Part shown: positions 22,255 to 33,591 of the stretch, one piece after another
Position numbering within the stretch: position 1 is the first letter of the stretch
How the letters are laid out: each line of letters opens with the position of its first letter
Assembly: GCA_020740775.1 (NCBI GenBank)
Contig: JAHEWK010000022.1
Span: forward strand, 868,001-932,000
DNA: 64,000 nt
Reading direction: 5' to 3'
DNA from: Ilyonectria destructans
Taxonomy: Eukaryota > Ascomycota > Sordariomycetes > Hypocreales > Nectriaceae
The notes under the pieces: model-generated
What the model saw: the letters and a program-made list of their open reading frames with translations, nothing else
The model's database searches: none
Told to the model about the DNA's origin: nothing
Position numbers and translations under genes: made by a program

Positions 22255-23919
22255 CTCAAGGTAGTTGATAGTTGGCTAAATGTGAATGGATTTCACTGAA
22301 GGTTAAGAATCTAGCTGTCTTAGAGCCAGTGTGGAGGAGGTTAAGAGCAATGTTCATATTTATAATATCAGAAGCAAAATCTGGCTGTAATTAATTTTTT
22401 AATTACAAATTCTTAACTCTACTCCTCAGTATATGTGCTGAGACTAATATGAGCTTGTGGTAGTAAAGTAGATCTACAGTCAACCTGGTTTGCAATAATA
22501 AGAGTGTGTAGTAATTTAATATAACTCCCCTTTTAATAAGTACTTTTATATATGTTAGTATATAAAAGTAACACTTACATATTATGATATTTTAGCTTAA
22601 GATTTTACTAAGATATTATATTAAATGACTAAAAGGTGTGAATATATTTAGAGCTACTTTCTTTAGCTTCCTTATTAGCTTACTAAAAGATGGGTACCTT
22701 CCTAGGGCCAAAGACCAAACAGACCTCCTGAACACAGTCAGGAAAGAGGCGCAGGTGATCTGATCTGATGCACAGGCCATTGTAGCCCACAGTCACGACG
22801 CATCCGACACCAGATCAGAACTACCGGTAGCCGATGTCTCAGCGAACGAACAAGACGGCAACCCAGCTATGAATTTAGCCTTCGGGCGGATCCCCAAACT
22901 GAGCCGCGACACCACGACCCGGAGCCAGATGATCAGGTTTCGCAAGCAAATCAGACAGGCAACGAGCCTCTGGCAAGCGGAAGTTCAGTCGAAGCCAAGG
23001 AGTCACCAGGCTTGCCAACACCGATAATCTGGCCGTGCAGTTCCTAGCACCCCCGGAGCCAAACAGGCAATGGGACAGCACAGGTAGCGCAAGGATTGGC
23101 CTCAAGCTGGGATCCCCTCCGGCTATAAAAATCCAGATACAGACTTTCCACCTCTGAAAACCTTCCCAATTCCAGGTCGAGAGTTGCCTGTAGAGACAAA
23201 CCTATAGTATAAGTAAGGCATCATCTGGCATGTCAACATATTGTTACTAGCGCTAAATTTGGCAGCTGCAGGATGAAGACAGGGGCTTTACTAAGGTAAG
23301 TATGCAAACCTGCCATTTCAGAGCCATATATAGACAAGGGGAGACTGTGAGATGAGCTATCTTCAATAATCTCAGTAGAGAGACGCAAGATGGACTTCCG
23401 TCGTAGATGCTCTTAGCATGCTCATCTGCCGATCCTCGTCTCTACATCCCTGGAGTTTAATAATCTCATAATTTAAGTGGCTTGGCGCCCGCTACTTGCT
23501 ATCAAAAGCACCACCTATAATAATTATATCATGTAACCAAGATCAAAATCATACTTAGGGACAGCCACGATACCCGCAAGTGAAAGTCCGGCTCGGAAGG
23601 AGCCTCCTGCTCTTGCTAAGTAGCGTCTACTATCATAGATCGATGCTCGTTGAGCATCAATCCACGCTAGTCAAAGGTTCAAGTACAATCTTATGCGCAT
23701 ACCGCCACAATCGTGTTCATTACTAACTACTAATATTGATGTAGTTTGATGTTATGCGTCCTGATTTTGGTGACCGCCAGGTGTTCATCTGCTTAATCGA
23801 TGACGCTGGATGTGGGTTCTGACACCTGAACCCGAGTGTGCTCTCGCGCCCGTTCGCGCCTGCGCTGCACTCTGACTGGATGCGAGGATGGCTAAACCTC
23901 GCGCCTCGCTTGGTCTAGC
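22255..23919. other. AT-rich intergenic region, no gene supported
   Basis: From 22270 to 22690 the sequence is strongly AT-rich, with many TTAATA/TATATA words, probably non-coding. From 22700 to 23150 GC content rises and a plus-strand reading has runs of codons without stops (for example DQTDLLNTVRKEAQ), perhaps a coding remnant of an unidentified element. At 23560-23660 there is a GC-rich, structured-looking segment. No family could be assigned. Confidence 0.4.
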
Positions 23920-24234
23920 TCAGCCATCATGTTTCTCCCTATTCACGGCTTTGTCTTTTCTCGAGGAAGACAGCAAGTAGTTGATCACAAGTCGAGTCAC
24001 TCTGCTGGCGAGGAATTCCTTAACCTTTCCCTTTGCATTTCGTCTGACCCACTCGAAACTAGTGCTATTGGCGTTCATTATAGGGTTAGACTGCCCAACC
24101 AGCCACAGTGACAGCAGCACTAAGACGATTCGCAGGAGTGCGACCAGCTTTCGAAAGAGGCCTTCGAGGAGTTGGAGGGCTCCCAGCGCGAAAAGAACGA
24201 TAAGAAACCGAGATTGGATACTAACCTGCTTCAT
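23920..24234 (-). CDS. Possible small membrane protein (104 aa), uncertain
   Basis: An ATG at 24234 opens a 104-residue frame. Residues about 9-50 are almost continuously hydrophobic (SRFLIVLFALGALQLLEGLF, then LVALLRIVLVLLSLWLVG), enough for one or two membrane segments or a signal anchor. A basic, Ser/Lys-rich tail follows. No homologue is recognised, and a GTTAGT directly after the start codons could instead be a splice donor. It may be chance. Confidence 0.25.
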   Translation of the reverse strand: MKQVSIQSRFLIVLFALGALQLLEGLFRKLVALLRIVLVLLSLWLVGQSNPIMNANSTSFEWVRRNAKGKVKEFLASRVTRLVINYLLSSSRKDKAVNREKHDG

Positions 24235-24693
24235 ACAGAGTCACTGCAAAGGCGGCTATCAAAGATATACTCCCTCGCTTCCTTGCCAGGGATTATCGCT
24301 GACTATCCAGAGCGTCAGACGTGACGCATAGAAGCCAATAGTCCGTAAGTCACAGTAGAATCTTCTATGAGCGATGTTGACATAACAGGACAAATTTAGG
24401 TTACGTGATCATAGATTTGTTCCTCACGTCGAATATGGATGGTTTTGAACGGAAGATCGGAAAGGTAAACAAGAAAGAGTATGCCAAGTCTACGGAGAGA
24501 CAGAGAAGAAGGAAACGGAATGTTTGAATCAACGACTCTGACGTGATTCCTGCTGAACTGTCAGCACGACGCAGCGAGCGGAGCTAGTAGCTAGGGTCTC
24601 CCGGGACCAACAATAACGGAATTCCTAAAAGTGAAGCGGCTAGTGGCGCATTTCTACGCGCTGGATGGGCTATTTTATGGAACTGATGTCATC

Positions 24694-24699
24694 TATAAA
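24694..24699 (+). promoter_or_regulatory. TATA-like box upstream of the 1,953-aa gene
   Basis: TATAAA lies about 45-50 bases before the ATG at 24744, in a plausible position for a fungal promoter element with a short leader. There is no other support. Confidence 0.4.
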
Positions 24700-24743
24700 G
24701 CGGGATTCTCCTGGTTTTATTAAGTGTCAGGCAATCGGTGTAC

Positions 24744-27700
24744 ATGGAGGCGAACGACGGACAGACAAAAGTTTTGGAACTTCGGCGTGCGCAGCTTCTA
24801 CAACAACTAGGGTACAACAAGCCTCGGCATATTGAGGATCTTCAGATGGACGTTCAGAACAACTATTTGGATGTTATCCTACGTCATGAGTTTTCGCGTA
24901 CGTCGGGCCGGTCCCTCAAGCTCCTTAAAGATCCTCTAGACTCTCTGTCCGATGAGAATTATTCTCTGTTTTTTGAGCAATATGGCAAGCTACAGAGTTT
25001 GGTCAAAGTTCAGAATGGGGTGGAGGATTTTGAGGCTGCTCTTTCTCAAGCTAAGCAGTTGGTTGCGAAACGCCAAGACCAGGGTGAATGCAAAAAGAGA
25101 AAGCGGCGTGAAAGTGTGGATAGCCACATTCCAGAGAAGAAAAAGCCGCGAATGTTGGTTGACTTGGCAAAGGACGTTCAAAGTCGACTATGCGAATACG
25201 GAGATTCCTCCTTGTCCGTGGAAGGCAATGCTGACCTCGCGAAGATCCTGGAAAATGGAAGAAGCGGAGAGTACGGGAAATATTCCTTGACCTTTCTGTC
25301 CTTTTTGATGAAGATTTATCCGAGTGAAAAGTTGACCGAAATCATCTCCTGCCTACCTGGGAGGATGACAGTGATCTCCAGAAAGATCAGTGATTGCTTG
25401 CAGTACATTGAGAACTGGGAGTCTAGCGGCCGAATTCACATCGAATTTCCAGTGACCGGGTCCGAAAGGGACAAGATTGAGTGCCTGGTGATGTGGGACT
25501 TGCTTATGGGCAAGTATGGACTACAGGCGAATCACAAGTTAGACTGTGCCAGCTCAGTGCACGATCTGGCCGAAAAACTTCGAGAAAAATGGAGTCACCG
25601 GGACGAAAGGGAGCTGAAGAAAGGCTTCGACTTGTTGACGAGCAATGAGAACATGATCGCTCTCAACAAGAACACGTCGATGAACCCTAAGGTTCTATCC
25701 TCCGAGTTGGTCTGGGTGGAGAAAGTGAAGAAGGAGGTGGAAGAATTTCTTAAATCTCAAGAGACCGCAGGTCAGGCACGAAGTGAAGACCAGAGCGGTT
25801 GGGAGGAAACGCCAAAAAAGCAGTCTGCTGAGGAAGGTGAAGCTTGCCCTCATCCTAACGTGCAGCCAGCCGCCGTGGGGCCGCAAACCTGTCAAGACCT
25901 AGTCGACGTTTCTCAACTGGAGGAGACGCTCGGCTACCAAAGGGGATCTAAGGGCTGCAAGGACGACGATATCAGCTGTCCAGATCCGAGCACAGACGTC
26001 ACGAGACTTGAGATGCTCGTAGGTTCGACTGTGGATCTAGAGGAGGCTCTCCAGAAAGAACGGGAGAGTAGTAGAGTGTTGAGGGAAGCTTTGTCGAAGG
26101 AGAAGACAGAACTCCAAGCACAGAAGGAAGAGCTTCAGAACCTCCAGGAAAGACTGCAGAATCAGCAGAACCAAGCAGGCAAGAGCTTGAGACGGAAAGA
26201 AGAAGAGTTCCAACATCTTTTAGAAGAGAAGAAAGAACTTGTCTCCAAGTCCGGTGATGCATCTCAAGAGCACCTGAGCGTTTCCAAAGTTCTTGAAGAG
26301 ACAACCGAGAAATTTCAGCGTCTGATCGGGATGATGAGGCAATACCTTGCTCAGGAAGAACCTTATATCAGACAGAAAAGCGAAGACGCTCTGTTTAACT
26401 TGAACGAAACGAGCGGTGATGAGCTTGATGACGGGGACAGTGGTGAACCGAGACAAGACGATGATTTTAAATACGCCATTGACTTTTTTGACGCTATTGC
26501 AAAGAAAGATGGATGGTACAGAGAAGATATTCGGAAGCTGCATGGCAACATTGAGAAGTGTGTCCTGGAAAAGCAAAGTCTGGAGACTCGGAGCAATGAC
26601 TTGCAGCTATTACAGCAACAGCAGTTTCAACGCATCGAAGACCAGAAACGTGAGGCTCACGAACTTGCACAAGAAAAAGCACATCTACAAGCACGCGTCG
26701 GGGCGCGGGAAAAGGAGCTCCAAGAGCAAACCGCGCTACGCGACGAAAAACTCGAGATCATAGAAAACACCAAGAACGAGCTATCATCATTGCAGAAGGT
26801 TTTTACAGAACTTCACCAAGAAAACAAAAACGCAACGCAACGCACAGCCGAGATAGAAGAACAACGGGGTCAAATGAAGACAGAGATTGCGGACCTCAGA
26901 ACTGAGAACAGGCGGCTGCGAAGCGAAAAGGAAGCAGTATCAGTGCAGTCAGAATGTAATGGGAAGATCATCGAAGAACTCACAAAACTGGAAAACGAAC
27001 ACGAAGTTGAAATCAAGACTTTGAATAAGGTCAACCAAGAAAACCATGCGCTGCAGGAAGAACTCTTACAGAGACAAGCTGAAGCTGTACAGAAACGATC
27101 AGAAGAGTATGAACAGTCAGAACAAGAACGAAGAAAGCTGAAAGACGAGATGGAAAGTCTACAACGAAAGCAAAATGGGCTGAAACAAGAGAAAGACGCA
27201 CTAGAGAGAGAGAACCGTAAGCTATCAGAACAAGTGCAGATCCTTTCTTGCGAGGCACATCATTCAAAGAATGAGAGTATCGCCCAGCGCGAGAAGACCA
27301 TGCATCTCAGAGCAAAGATTAGCCGACATCACCAAAAAGCAATAATAATGCATCGAAATCAAAGTAAGCGGTCTGAAACCGCGCGGAAGGATCACACAAC
27401 AGCGTTTGAGAGGAAAGAGCAATGGCGCCAGACCGGATCCGAGTTCTCCAGATTGGCATTACTCAGACTAATCCGAATTTTCCTCTACCACGGTGAAGGA
27501 CCTATGCCGTGCCAAGCAACGTCCTGCGAAGTCTGTCAGCGTCCCAGTCTTCCTAACTCCTGTGGTGGCTTTCTAGACGCAGAAGGAATCATGGAGCTCC
27601 TCAGGGCGAGTGGTGTTTTGAGTAGCTCAGCTGAGTCATCAAGTCCTATCTTCTACCCAGATAATCACGCGTTCCATTCTCGTGTACTGGAGTTGATGCT

Positions 27701-30605
27701 GCAAGTCTGCCATCAGATGGCCAAGAATCAGGTACTGTTGTCAGATAGCCCAGAAGCAAATGAATTCCTAACTATCCTTCATATCATCGGAACGTTCTAT
27801 TCACGGGCGTTGGAGATGGAGCAGCGCTATATGGAAAAACAAAAAATTGAAGCGCAGTTGATTGAACAATTAGAGAAGAAAGAGGAGGAAATGAAACGGG
27901 CTGAGGCGAAGGAGTCTCAGAACAAATCGGAAATGGCTCGCTGGAAAAGCCATGAGGACAATTTGATGCAAGAAAAGGATCGCATTGATCTAGATCTAAA
28001 GGAAACAAAGGAGCGACTTCGGGAAGTACACCAGCGATACAAAGACTTGGAGGAGAATAGTGGCGCACGTATACGTGAACTCGAGCACGGCATCAGATAC
28101 AAGGAAGAACAACTGGGATCTCTTTTGACAGAATCCGACCATGCTCGCAGCCTGCAACAGTCGAGACTGGCACTGATGAGATTGATTCGGCTCATATGTT
28201 ACAATGGAGAAGGACCCATGCCTTGCCTCATCAGGAACTGCACGAAATGCCTGTCGTCGGGCTGCCTAGAGGACCTCTCTCACCATCCGGATGGACGCCA
28301 ATTGCTCGATTTGCTAGAAGAAAACGGGTTCCAGCGGCGCAGCTACATTTATGCGATGCTGACATTCTACTCCAATCCGCCGGAAGATGCGAGTCGACTA
28401 CACCCGCAAGTTCTAGGTCTGATGCAACTAGCGCTAGGTGAACTGGACCAGTCGCGTCAGGACAGAGATGCTGGTTCCATAACCCTAGACACAGGATACT
28501 TTCACACTCTCATCCAGGGCATTGTGGCATCACGACGTGACGCAAATCTTCACACCCGAGGAGAAAACCTGCTTCAAGAACGTGAAGACGAAGTCACTGA
28601 GCGCGAGAGACTGATCGCGAAGAAAGATGGAGAGCATCAGCGCGAGACAGAACGCAACGTACAAATGATTTGTAAGCTCAAAAGCGACGCACAGCAACAG
28701 GAAGAGCACATAAAGAATTTGCTTACTGAGAGAGCTCGCCGTGAGGAATCTCTTCAGAACCTGATTAACGATCTTCAGTTGAAGATCTCAGCTGAAGCGA
28801 ACTCCCAACGCGAGATGCGAGGTCTACAGGAGCAGATGTTATGTTCGAAACTAGCACTTTTGGAACTCGTCCAGATTTTCCTTCTCTACAGCGACAAGGG
28901 AAGCCTGACACCATGCTACATAGAGAACTGCATCGCTTGCCAGCGTCCAGTCCACGAGACTGATTTCTCCCATCCACCAAGCAAGGCACGAGTATCTTCG
29001 CTGCTCGAAAAAAGTGGCCTGCTACATAGCACTAGTCCCCTGGTGAACTCAGATCCGCCGTTGGACTCGTGGTACGACGGCCTCCGCGCAAAAGCTTTGG
29101 ACTGCGTCGAACAAGCTCAGAGTTTACAGCATCATTTACCAGAAGCAAGACATTTCGTCTCACTGCTTTTTACCATCGGTCTGAAGGTTCGGGATCAAAG
29201 ATCTCGAGAGCAAGAGCTGGAGGAAAGAAACCTCGAGGTACAGGGGCTCAGGGAAGAAAAGGAGCTGCAGTGGGGCGCAACGAACCGTTCTCGTCAACGT
29301 AGAGCCTTGCGAGATATCTTCACACTTCTTCTTAAGGAACGGAACAGCAACCTCGCATGCTATAATGAAGGTTCCGATGCGCTTCTACAAGAGGCGGGGT
29401 TGAAATGCAGCAGCGTCGTCAGAGCTTTATACGCTTCGCCCGTTGGGGACGCATTGTCCGCAGACATCAACTTGCCGGAAACGACAGACCTGTATGTAGA
29501 GTACGAACCGTTTTTCCAATACCTCGAAATCCTTCACAGCAAGATAATCACCACACCAAGGTTGTTCGAGGAACGCACGAGTCCTCTAGGTCACAGTCCG
29601 AAAAGCACTACTTTGAGCTGTTCGTCAGAGGAACCTTTGCAGCAGCGTGAGTTTCATGGACTAGACGAGCAGCCAGTATGTCAAAACGCGAGTGGGTCAC
29701 CGCGTGTCTACGAGCCTGAAGACATCCGCGCCCAGAAATCAGTTCCCGTGGACGCAAGGATGACTTCTAATGACGACAAGGAGGCGGAACCTAAGACTCC
29801 ATGGTTGGCACACGCTACAGACGAGAATGAAATCAAATTCCGCGACGTCGGTTGGCAAGCCGACGAGGACTGGAGTGGGTGGCCTACAGGCGATCTCGAA
29901 CCCAATCCAAGGGAAAGATTCCTCGGCGAAGAGGTAAGATACAAACCTCGAGTAACAGCCCTTCAAGAGGAGTTAGAAGCGCTTCAAGAGCAACGAGAGA
30001 ACCAGGAGGATTCTGAACACAAGTTTCCCCGCATGTCCATCGCTGCCCAAGGCCCAAACTACCCGAACAAAGGAAGGTTGTGGCATGCAAAGGGTCATAC
30101 AAACCCTGATGAAGATCGACCTAGTGTACCTGCTTCAGAACCAATTTGGCACGTCAGGTTTCTGGGAAATTCTTGGGAGATACATGGAGTGGAGTCATCT
30201 AATAAGTCGTTGCTTGTGCTCATTCACCGTGCAGTTAGCAAGAAAGTGGTGAAGAGGCAGATCCCTTTACTCTCTTTATTCGCTATGGAAGACTGTAAGG
30301 AAGCTAAGAGCAACGCTGCTAATTTTTACTCTTACTGCACGTCCAAAGGGTATAACAACATCCCCGACTGCGTCAGCTTCGAAAGTGCTACAGAGGTGGA
30401 TTGGAGAGGAAAAGGCCAACGTTTTCGTGTGACCTTCAGAGAAAAACGAAGCCACGAGAGAATAATAGCAGCTTCTAAGTTGGCCATGTTAGGGTCTCAC
30501 GTTGCTGAAAGAATGAGTCCCGAATGGCTGAACGTGTTTTTGGAAAGCGATACTAGACTAAGAAGATTCGGGTACTTACGTGATCCGGTAAAGGTTTTGG
30601 CGTGA
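24744..30605 (+). CDS. Large coiled-coil protein with three repeated Cys modules (1,953 aa)
   Basis: This is one uninterrupted exon. The GTG at 24738 is in frame, but the ATG at 24744 (MEANDGQTKVLELRRAQL) is the natural start. The N-terminal third is mostly helical, with a basic patch near residues 115-140 (KKRKRRES, EKKKPRM) that could be a nuclear signal. Residues about 435-890 are a long coiled coil (heptads rich in E/Q/K/L). Three similar modules then start at S902, S1140 and S1368, each SRLALxRLIRIFL-like, followed by C-x4-C-x2-C (C923/C928/C931, C1161/C1166/C1169, C1391/C1396/C1399), a further Cys or His, and a helix (xxLLxxSGLL). Coiled coil separates the modules. A fourth copy without the cysteines begins near 1517. 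The C-terminal about 170 residues form a separate basic domain (WHVRFLGNSWEIHGV...). I do not recognise the family. Architecture suggests a scaffold or filament protein, possibly metal-binding. Confidence 0.8.
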   Translation: MEANDGQTKVLELRRAQLLQQLGYNKPRHIEDLQMDVQNNYLDVILRHEFSRTSGRSLKLLKDPLDSLSDENYSLFFEQYGKLQSLVKVQNGVEDFEAALSQAKQLVAKRQDQGECKKRKRRESVDSHIPEKKKPRMLVDLAKDVQSRLCEYGDSSLSVEGNADLAKILENGRSGEYGKYSLTFLSFLMKIYPSEKLTEIISCLPGRMTVISRKISDCLQYIENWESSGRIHIEFPVTGSERDKIECLVMWDLLMGKYGLQANHKLDCASSVHDLAEKLREKWSHRDERELKKGFDLLTSNENMIALNKNTSMNPKVLSSELVWVEKVKKEVEEFLKSQETAGQARSEDQSGWEETPKKQSAEEGEACPHPNVQPAAVGPQTCQDLVDVSQLEETLGYQRGSKGCKDDDISCPDPSTDVTRLEMLVGSTVDLEEALQKERESSRVLREALSKEKTELQAQKEELQNLQERLQNQQNQAGKSLRRKEEEFQHLLEEKKELVSKSGDASQEHLSVSKVLEETTEKFQRLIGMMRQYLAQEEPYIRQKSEDALFNLNETSGDELDDGDSGEPRQDDDFKYAIDFFDAIAKKDGWYREDIRKLHGNIEKCVLEKQSLETRSNDLQLLQQQQFQRIEDQKREAHELAQEKAHLQARVGAREKELQEQTALRDEKLEIIENTKNELSSLQKVFTELHQENKNATQRTAEIEEQRGQMKTEIADLRTENRRLRSEKEAVSVQSECNGKIIEELTKLENEHEVEIKTLNKVNQENHALQEELLQRQAEAVQKRSEEYEQSEQERRKLKDEMESLQRKQNGLKQEKDALERENRKLSEQVQILSCEAHHSKNESIAQREKTMHLRAKISRHHQKAIIMHRNQSKRSETARKDHTTAFERKEQWRQTGSEFSRLALLRLIRIFLYHGEGPMPCQATSCEVCQRPSLPNSCGGFLDAEGIMELLRASGVLSSSAESSSPIFYPDNHAFHSRVLELMLQVCHQMAKNQVLLSDSPEANEFLTILHIIGTFYSRALEMEQRYMEKQKIEAQLIEQLEKKEEEMKRAEAKESQNKSEMARWKSHEDNLMQEKDRIDLDLKETKERLREVHQRYKDLEENSGARIRELEHGIRYKEEQLGSLLTESDHARSLQQSRLALMRLIRLICYNGEGPMPCLIRNCTKCLSSGCLEDLSHHPDGRQLLDLLEENGFQRRSYIYAMLTFYSNPPEDASRLHPQVLGLMQLALGELDQSRQDRDAGSITLDTGYFHTLIQGIVASRRDANLHTRGENLLQEREDEVTERERLIAKKDGEHQRETERNVQMICKLKSDAQQQEEHIKNLLTERARREESLQNLINDLQLKISAEANSQREMRGLQEQMLCSKLALLELVQIFLLYSDKGSLTPCYIENCIACQRPVHETDFSHPPSKARVSSLLEKSGLLHSTSPLVNSDPPLDSWYDGLRAKALDCVEQAQSLQHHLPEARHFVSLLFTIGLKVRDQRSREQELEERNLEVQGLREEKELQWGATNRSRQRRALRDIFTLLLKERNSNLACYNEGSDALLQEAGLKCSSVVRALYASPVGDALSADINLPETTDLYVEYEPFFQYLEILHSKIITTPRLFEERTSPLGHSPKSTTLSCSSEEPLQQREFHGLDEQPVCQNASGSPRVYEPEDIRAQKSVPVDARMTSNDDKEAEPKTPWLAHATDENEIKFRDVGWQADEDWSGWPTGDLEPNPRERFLGEEVRYKPRVTALQEELEALQEQRENQEDSEHKFPRMSIAAQGPNYPNKGRLWHAKGHTNPDEDRPSVPASEPIWHVRFLGNSWEIHGVESSNKSLLVLIHRAVSKKVVKRQIPLLSLFAMEDCKEAKSNAANFYSYCTSKGYNNIPDCVSFESATEVDWRGKGQRFRVTFREKRSHERIIAASKLAMLGSHVAERMSPEWLNVFLESDTRLRRFGYLRDPVKVLA

Positions 30606-31558
30606 CCTACCTAGAATATGTATCCTGAATTCTTGGATCTAATTATTGTCTTCGCAATAATCTGGTGGAAGGTACCTACGATCAGTCTGTTAGGGAGCCG
30701 ATGGCGCCCCAGCGGCTTTGTGTGGTCGTTCTGTGACTGTACCTCCCCATTTCGAAACGCTAGGGTAGCTCTTATCTTGGACTTTGTTCAGATAATTCGC
30801 CAAGAACTTTGGAAAAGCTTCAAGATCATTACAAAGGGCTGCTTGCTATCAGATCTTGCCCGTTCACCCGGTCTCACAGGGAAAGAAGCATCTGCAGGCA
30901 CTCAAAAACCAGGAATTAGTTGGCAGAAAAATTCCTCGCGCAATTGATGCTTCAAACAAGCCGTCTTTGCGTGGGGCAATGCACTCTATTGCTGGCGAGC
31001 AGAGATATCCTCCATCCTCTCGAGTCACTCGCAGCAGGGATTCCTTGTCCTCATTTCGGCGAAGAACACCATTTCAGTCCGCCATCAGCTATCTCGGTGC
31101 TGGCACATGTTGTTCGCTGATTGTTTTATCAGCAACATGGCAGCTAACTTAAACTTTATCGAACGTAGTAAGCACTCACGCTGTATCGAATCATGTGCCA
31201 CGCTGTGCTCAACCGAGGGAAAAAAGCGACACCGGGACATGATCTGATTCTCACTCAATCCGTTCTGGAGTCAATACTTTTTCGATACTGGCGCCAAAGA
31301 CTCCATCGTAAGCCAATACTAGCTAAGCTCATCCTCTAGGTCGCTTCAGAGAACCTTCAGAACTGCACGTCTATGAATAACTGCTTATAAAGGCAGAAAA
31401 TGAATAATTTGATAAGATATAGAAGATATTTATAACTAGATAGAAAACGAAACAACAGCTTCTATATAAGGGCGTAGCGGGATCGCACGGCTCATCATGT
31501 AGAATTGGGAAAGCCACCGGGTGCTATTATCAACGATGACGTCGAGTGAACCCGGCCA
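30606..31558. other. Intergenic, no gene supported
   Basis: Open frames of about 100 residues on the plus strand (30618-30947, 30856-31152) have no recognisable motif. From 31380 to 31480 the sequence is AT-rich. The 3' untranslated region of the preceding long gene must lie at the start of this stretch. Confidence 0.4.
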
Positions 31559-32600
31559 GCTCTTCTCTTTGTCCTGTCTCTGAGCTTCCCGAAGCATCTC
31601 GGTGACTCTGTCAGAGCGGTTGTTTCATCCACGCACTGTGCGCTTCGGCGTCGATCTCATCCTCGATTGCGCCATTTGTATCGTCTTTGCCCAAAAGCAT
31701 CGCCCTAGCTACCAAATGGACAACATGACCAAAGCAGCGAATTCTTCGTGACATTGGATGAGTCCACTGGAAGCTCTGCGCCAGGTGTTCCATTGCGGTG
31801 TCATTATTAGAGGCATTGTCAAGGGTGAAGTAGCCAAGCCTATCCTGGCGGAGCTCGAAAGCCTCCAGGATGGTTCAAACGCTTTCAGCAACATTCTCGC
31901 CGGTATGACAATCTGTAAAACTGGGTAGTCCGGGCACAACCTTTTGCGGCCGGAAATCCTGGTCGAGAAAAAATGCGACGACGCCAAATAACGGATGTCG
32001 GCTCCGGGAAGTCCATCTATCAAATGCGATATGGGTGGCGCTAGGACTTCGGTGCCACGGCTTGATGACATGGAGACGGAAGAAGTGATATTCTTCTCTA
32101 ATCCGGCATCGGATTACGTCGTGAGAAAGGTGAGCGTCGGTCGCGCGGATGATTGGGTTGAGATAATCTAGATCATTGCGAAAAGTCTCGTTCTCGGCCA
32201 CTCAGAAGGACTGATTAGTCTACACAATCCACCTAACGAGCTTCCGTCAAAACACGGCCCTGTCGAATTGCTTCTTCAGGCTGTTGCGGAATTGGAAGTC
32301 TGCCGCTACAGTCCCGTCCGATTTGTGAGAGAGCATCTGCTCGATAGTTCTCTTCCTCCCCCGTCATAGTTGTGTCTTTCCGCCATAAGTTATATGTTAT
32401 GCTGACTGCTAAGATGGGTCTTGATGTTGACAGTCACTGATGATGAAAGAGCATTGATCTTCGGGTCCTTCTTCCGCACACGCCCGTAGCAAACCCACCT
32501 ATGACAGGTCTCATCCTTAACTTCTTAGAGATCGTAGCCATGCTGCCAAATCCATGACTTAGGCCGCCCACGTCGCTCAGATATCGTGAGATTGGGGAAA
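31559..32600 (-). pseudogene. hAT-family transposase relic
   Basis: Minus-strand reading gives the order expected of a fungal hAT transposase. First is a BED-type zinc finger region (ERRGRPKSWIWQHGYDL, stop, then DETCHRWVCYGRVRKKDPK and a downstream His). Next comes FRNSLKKQFDRAVF, then FRNDLDYLNPIIRATDAHLS. The RNase H-like core follows (IAFDRWTSRSRHPLFGVVAF, CHTGENVAESV, LGYFTLDNASNNDTAMEHLA, RRIRCFGHVVHLVARAMLLG). At least four in-frame stops interrupt it: after GYDL, after RAVF, before the AENETF segment and after ENVAESV. The C-terminal dimerisation domain is missing. Several stops can be read as C-to-T changes of CAA/CGA/CAG codons, which would fit RIP-type or ordinary decay. Terminal inverted repeats were not identified. 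Confidence 0.85.
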
Positions 32601-33591
32601 CGATACCAAGGGAAGACATCCCAGCTGTCGGATGGTCGCGGATGAGCTGGAATTACCGAGAGGCTTGACAAGGGTGTGCTGGGCTCAGAAAAAGGATCCC
32701 CAAGTTGGCCGGCAGAGGATACACCTGTGAGGGAACGATCATGTGACTTTCATACTTTAGGAATAGTCCCACTTTATGAATATTGTGTAAATAGCTTAAG
32801 TCAGAGCTTTCCTTAGGAATCTCTTTCTCTCCTTGTAAACAATCATTTTGCCCAAGTCGCACTCGACCTCGTTCGTGCTCTTGTACCGTCACAACACCCT
32901 CTTCGGCCGCCACCAGGACATTAGGCTGTTTGAACATTTTCTCAGCGTAGAGCGATTAAGTATCAAGTTTATAAGGGGATGAAGAGGGTTATTTCTTGAT
33001 TTCAACCGGCTGTCACCGTATTCCCTTCAGGATGCTTGCGCTTGCGAGGATGGCTCTGCTTTAGCTATGCTAGCAGGGAGTTACCCACCTTATCATTTCA
33101 TTTCCGTCATTTCATTGACACAATCTCAATGCCATGATCATTATTTAGCGTCGGGCAACAATGAATTGATTGATAATGATCGTTATCAATCATTCTGTTT
33201 CATTTCTCTTTTTATTTCTAATTCTTTTAATGAATGATGCGCCGCACTGCCTCCATGCCGGTTATCGGTTATCGTCGGTGGACCCCTGAGCGATCTTCAC
33301 GGCATATTTTGATGGCCTCCGAGGCCTTTGAGCCAAGCTGAGGCATCTTGGGCGCAAAGCCCGCCCATCTGTTGAGCGCCGATCGCACTAGAGGCAACGC
33401 AACAGTTGAGTCACAGACATGTGGTCGTTAAGACACGGATCCCTTGCTCGATAGCGAGGGCGAGCCCAGCGGCGGAAGACAGCCCAACAGAAAGCAGCCA
33501 TGTCCAGAAGGAGTCGTCGCGGTAGGTTGGTAAGGTCTCTAGCTCAGGATCTAGCGACTCTTGTTCACCACGGCCGGGCGCTAGCATCATT
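32601..33591. other. Intergenic with an AT-rich palindromic patch
   Basis: There is no gene. Around 33160-33195 the sequence is nearly palindromic, centred on GATAATGATCGTTATC, within an AT-rich 33090-33240. The minus-strand frame 32653-32937 has no recognisable motif. Confidence 0.4.

Noticed and set aside
23560..23680. A GC-rich segment with GTGAAAGTCCGGCTCGG, reminiscent of structured intron RNA
   Set aside because: I could not build a convincing conserved secondary structure or find an associated reading frame.
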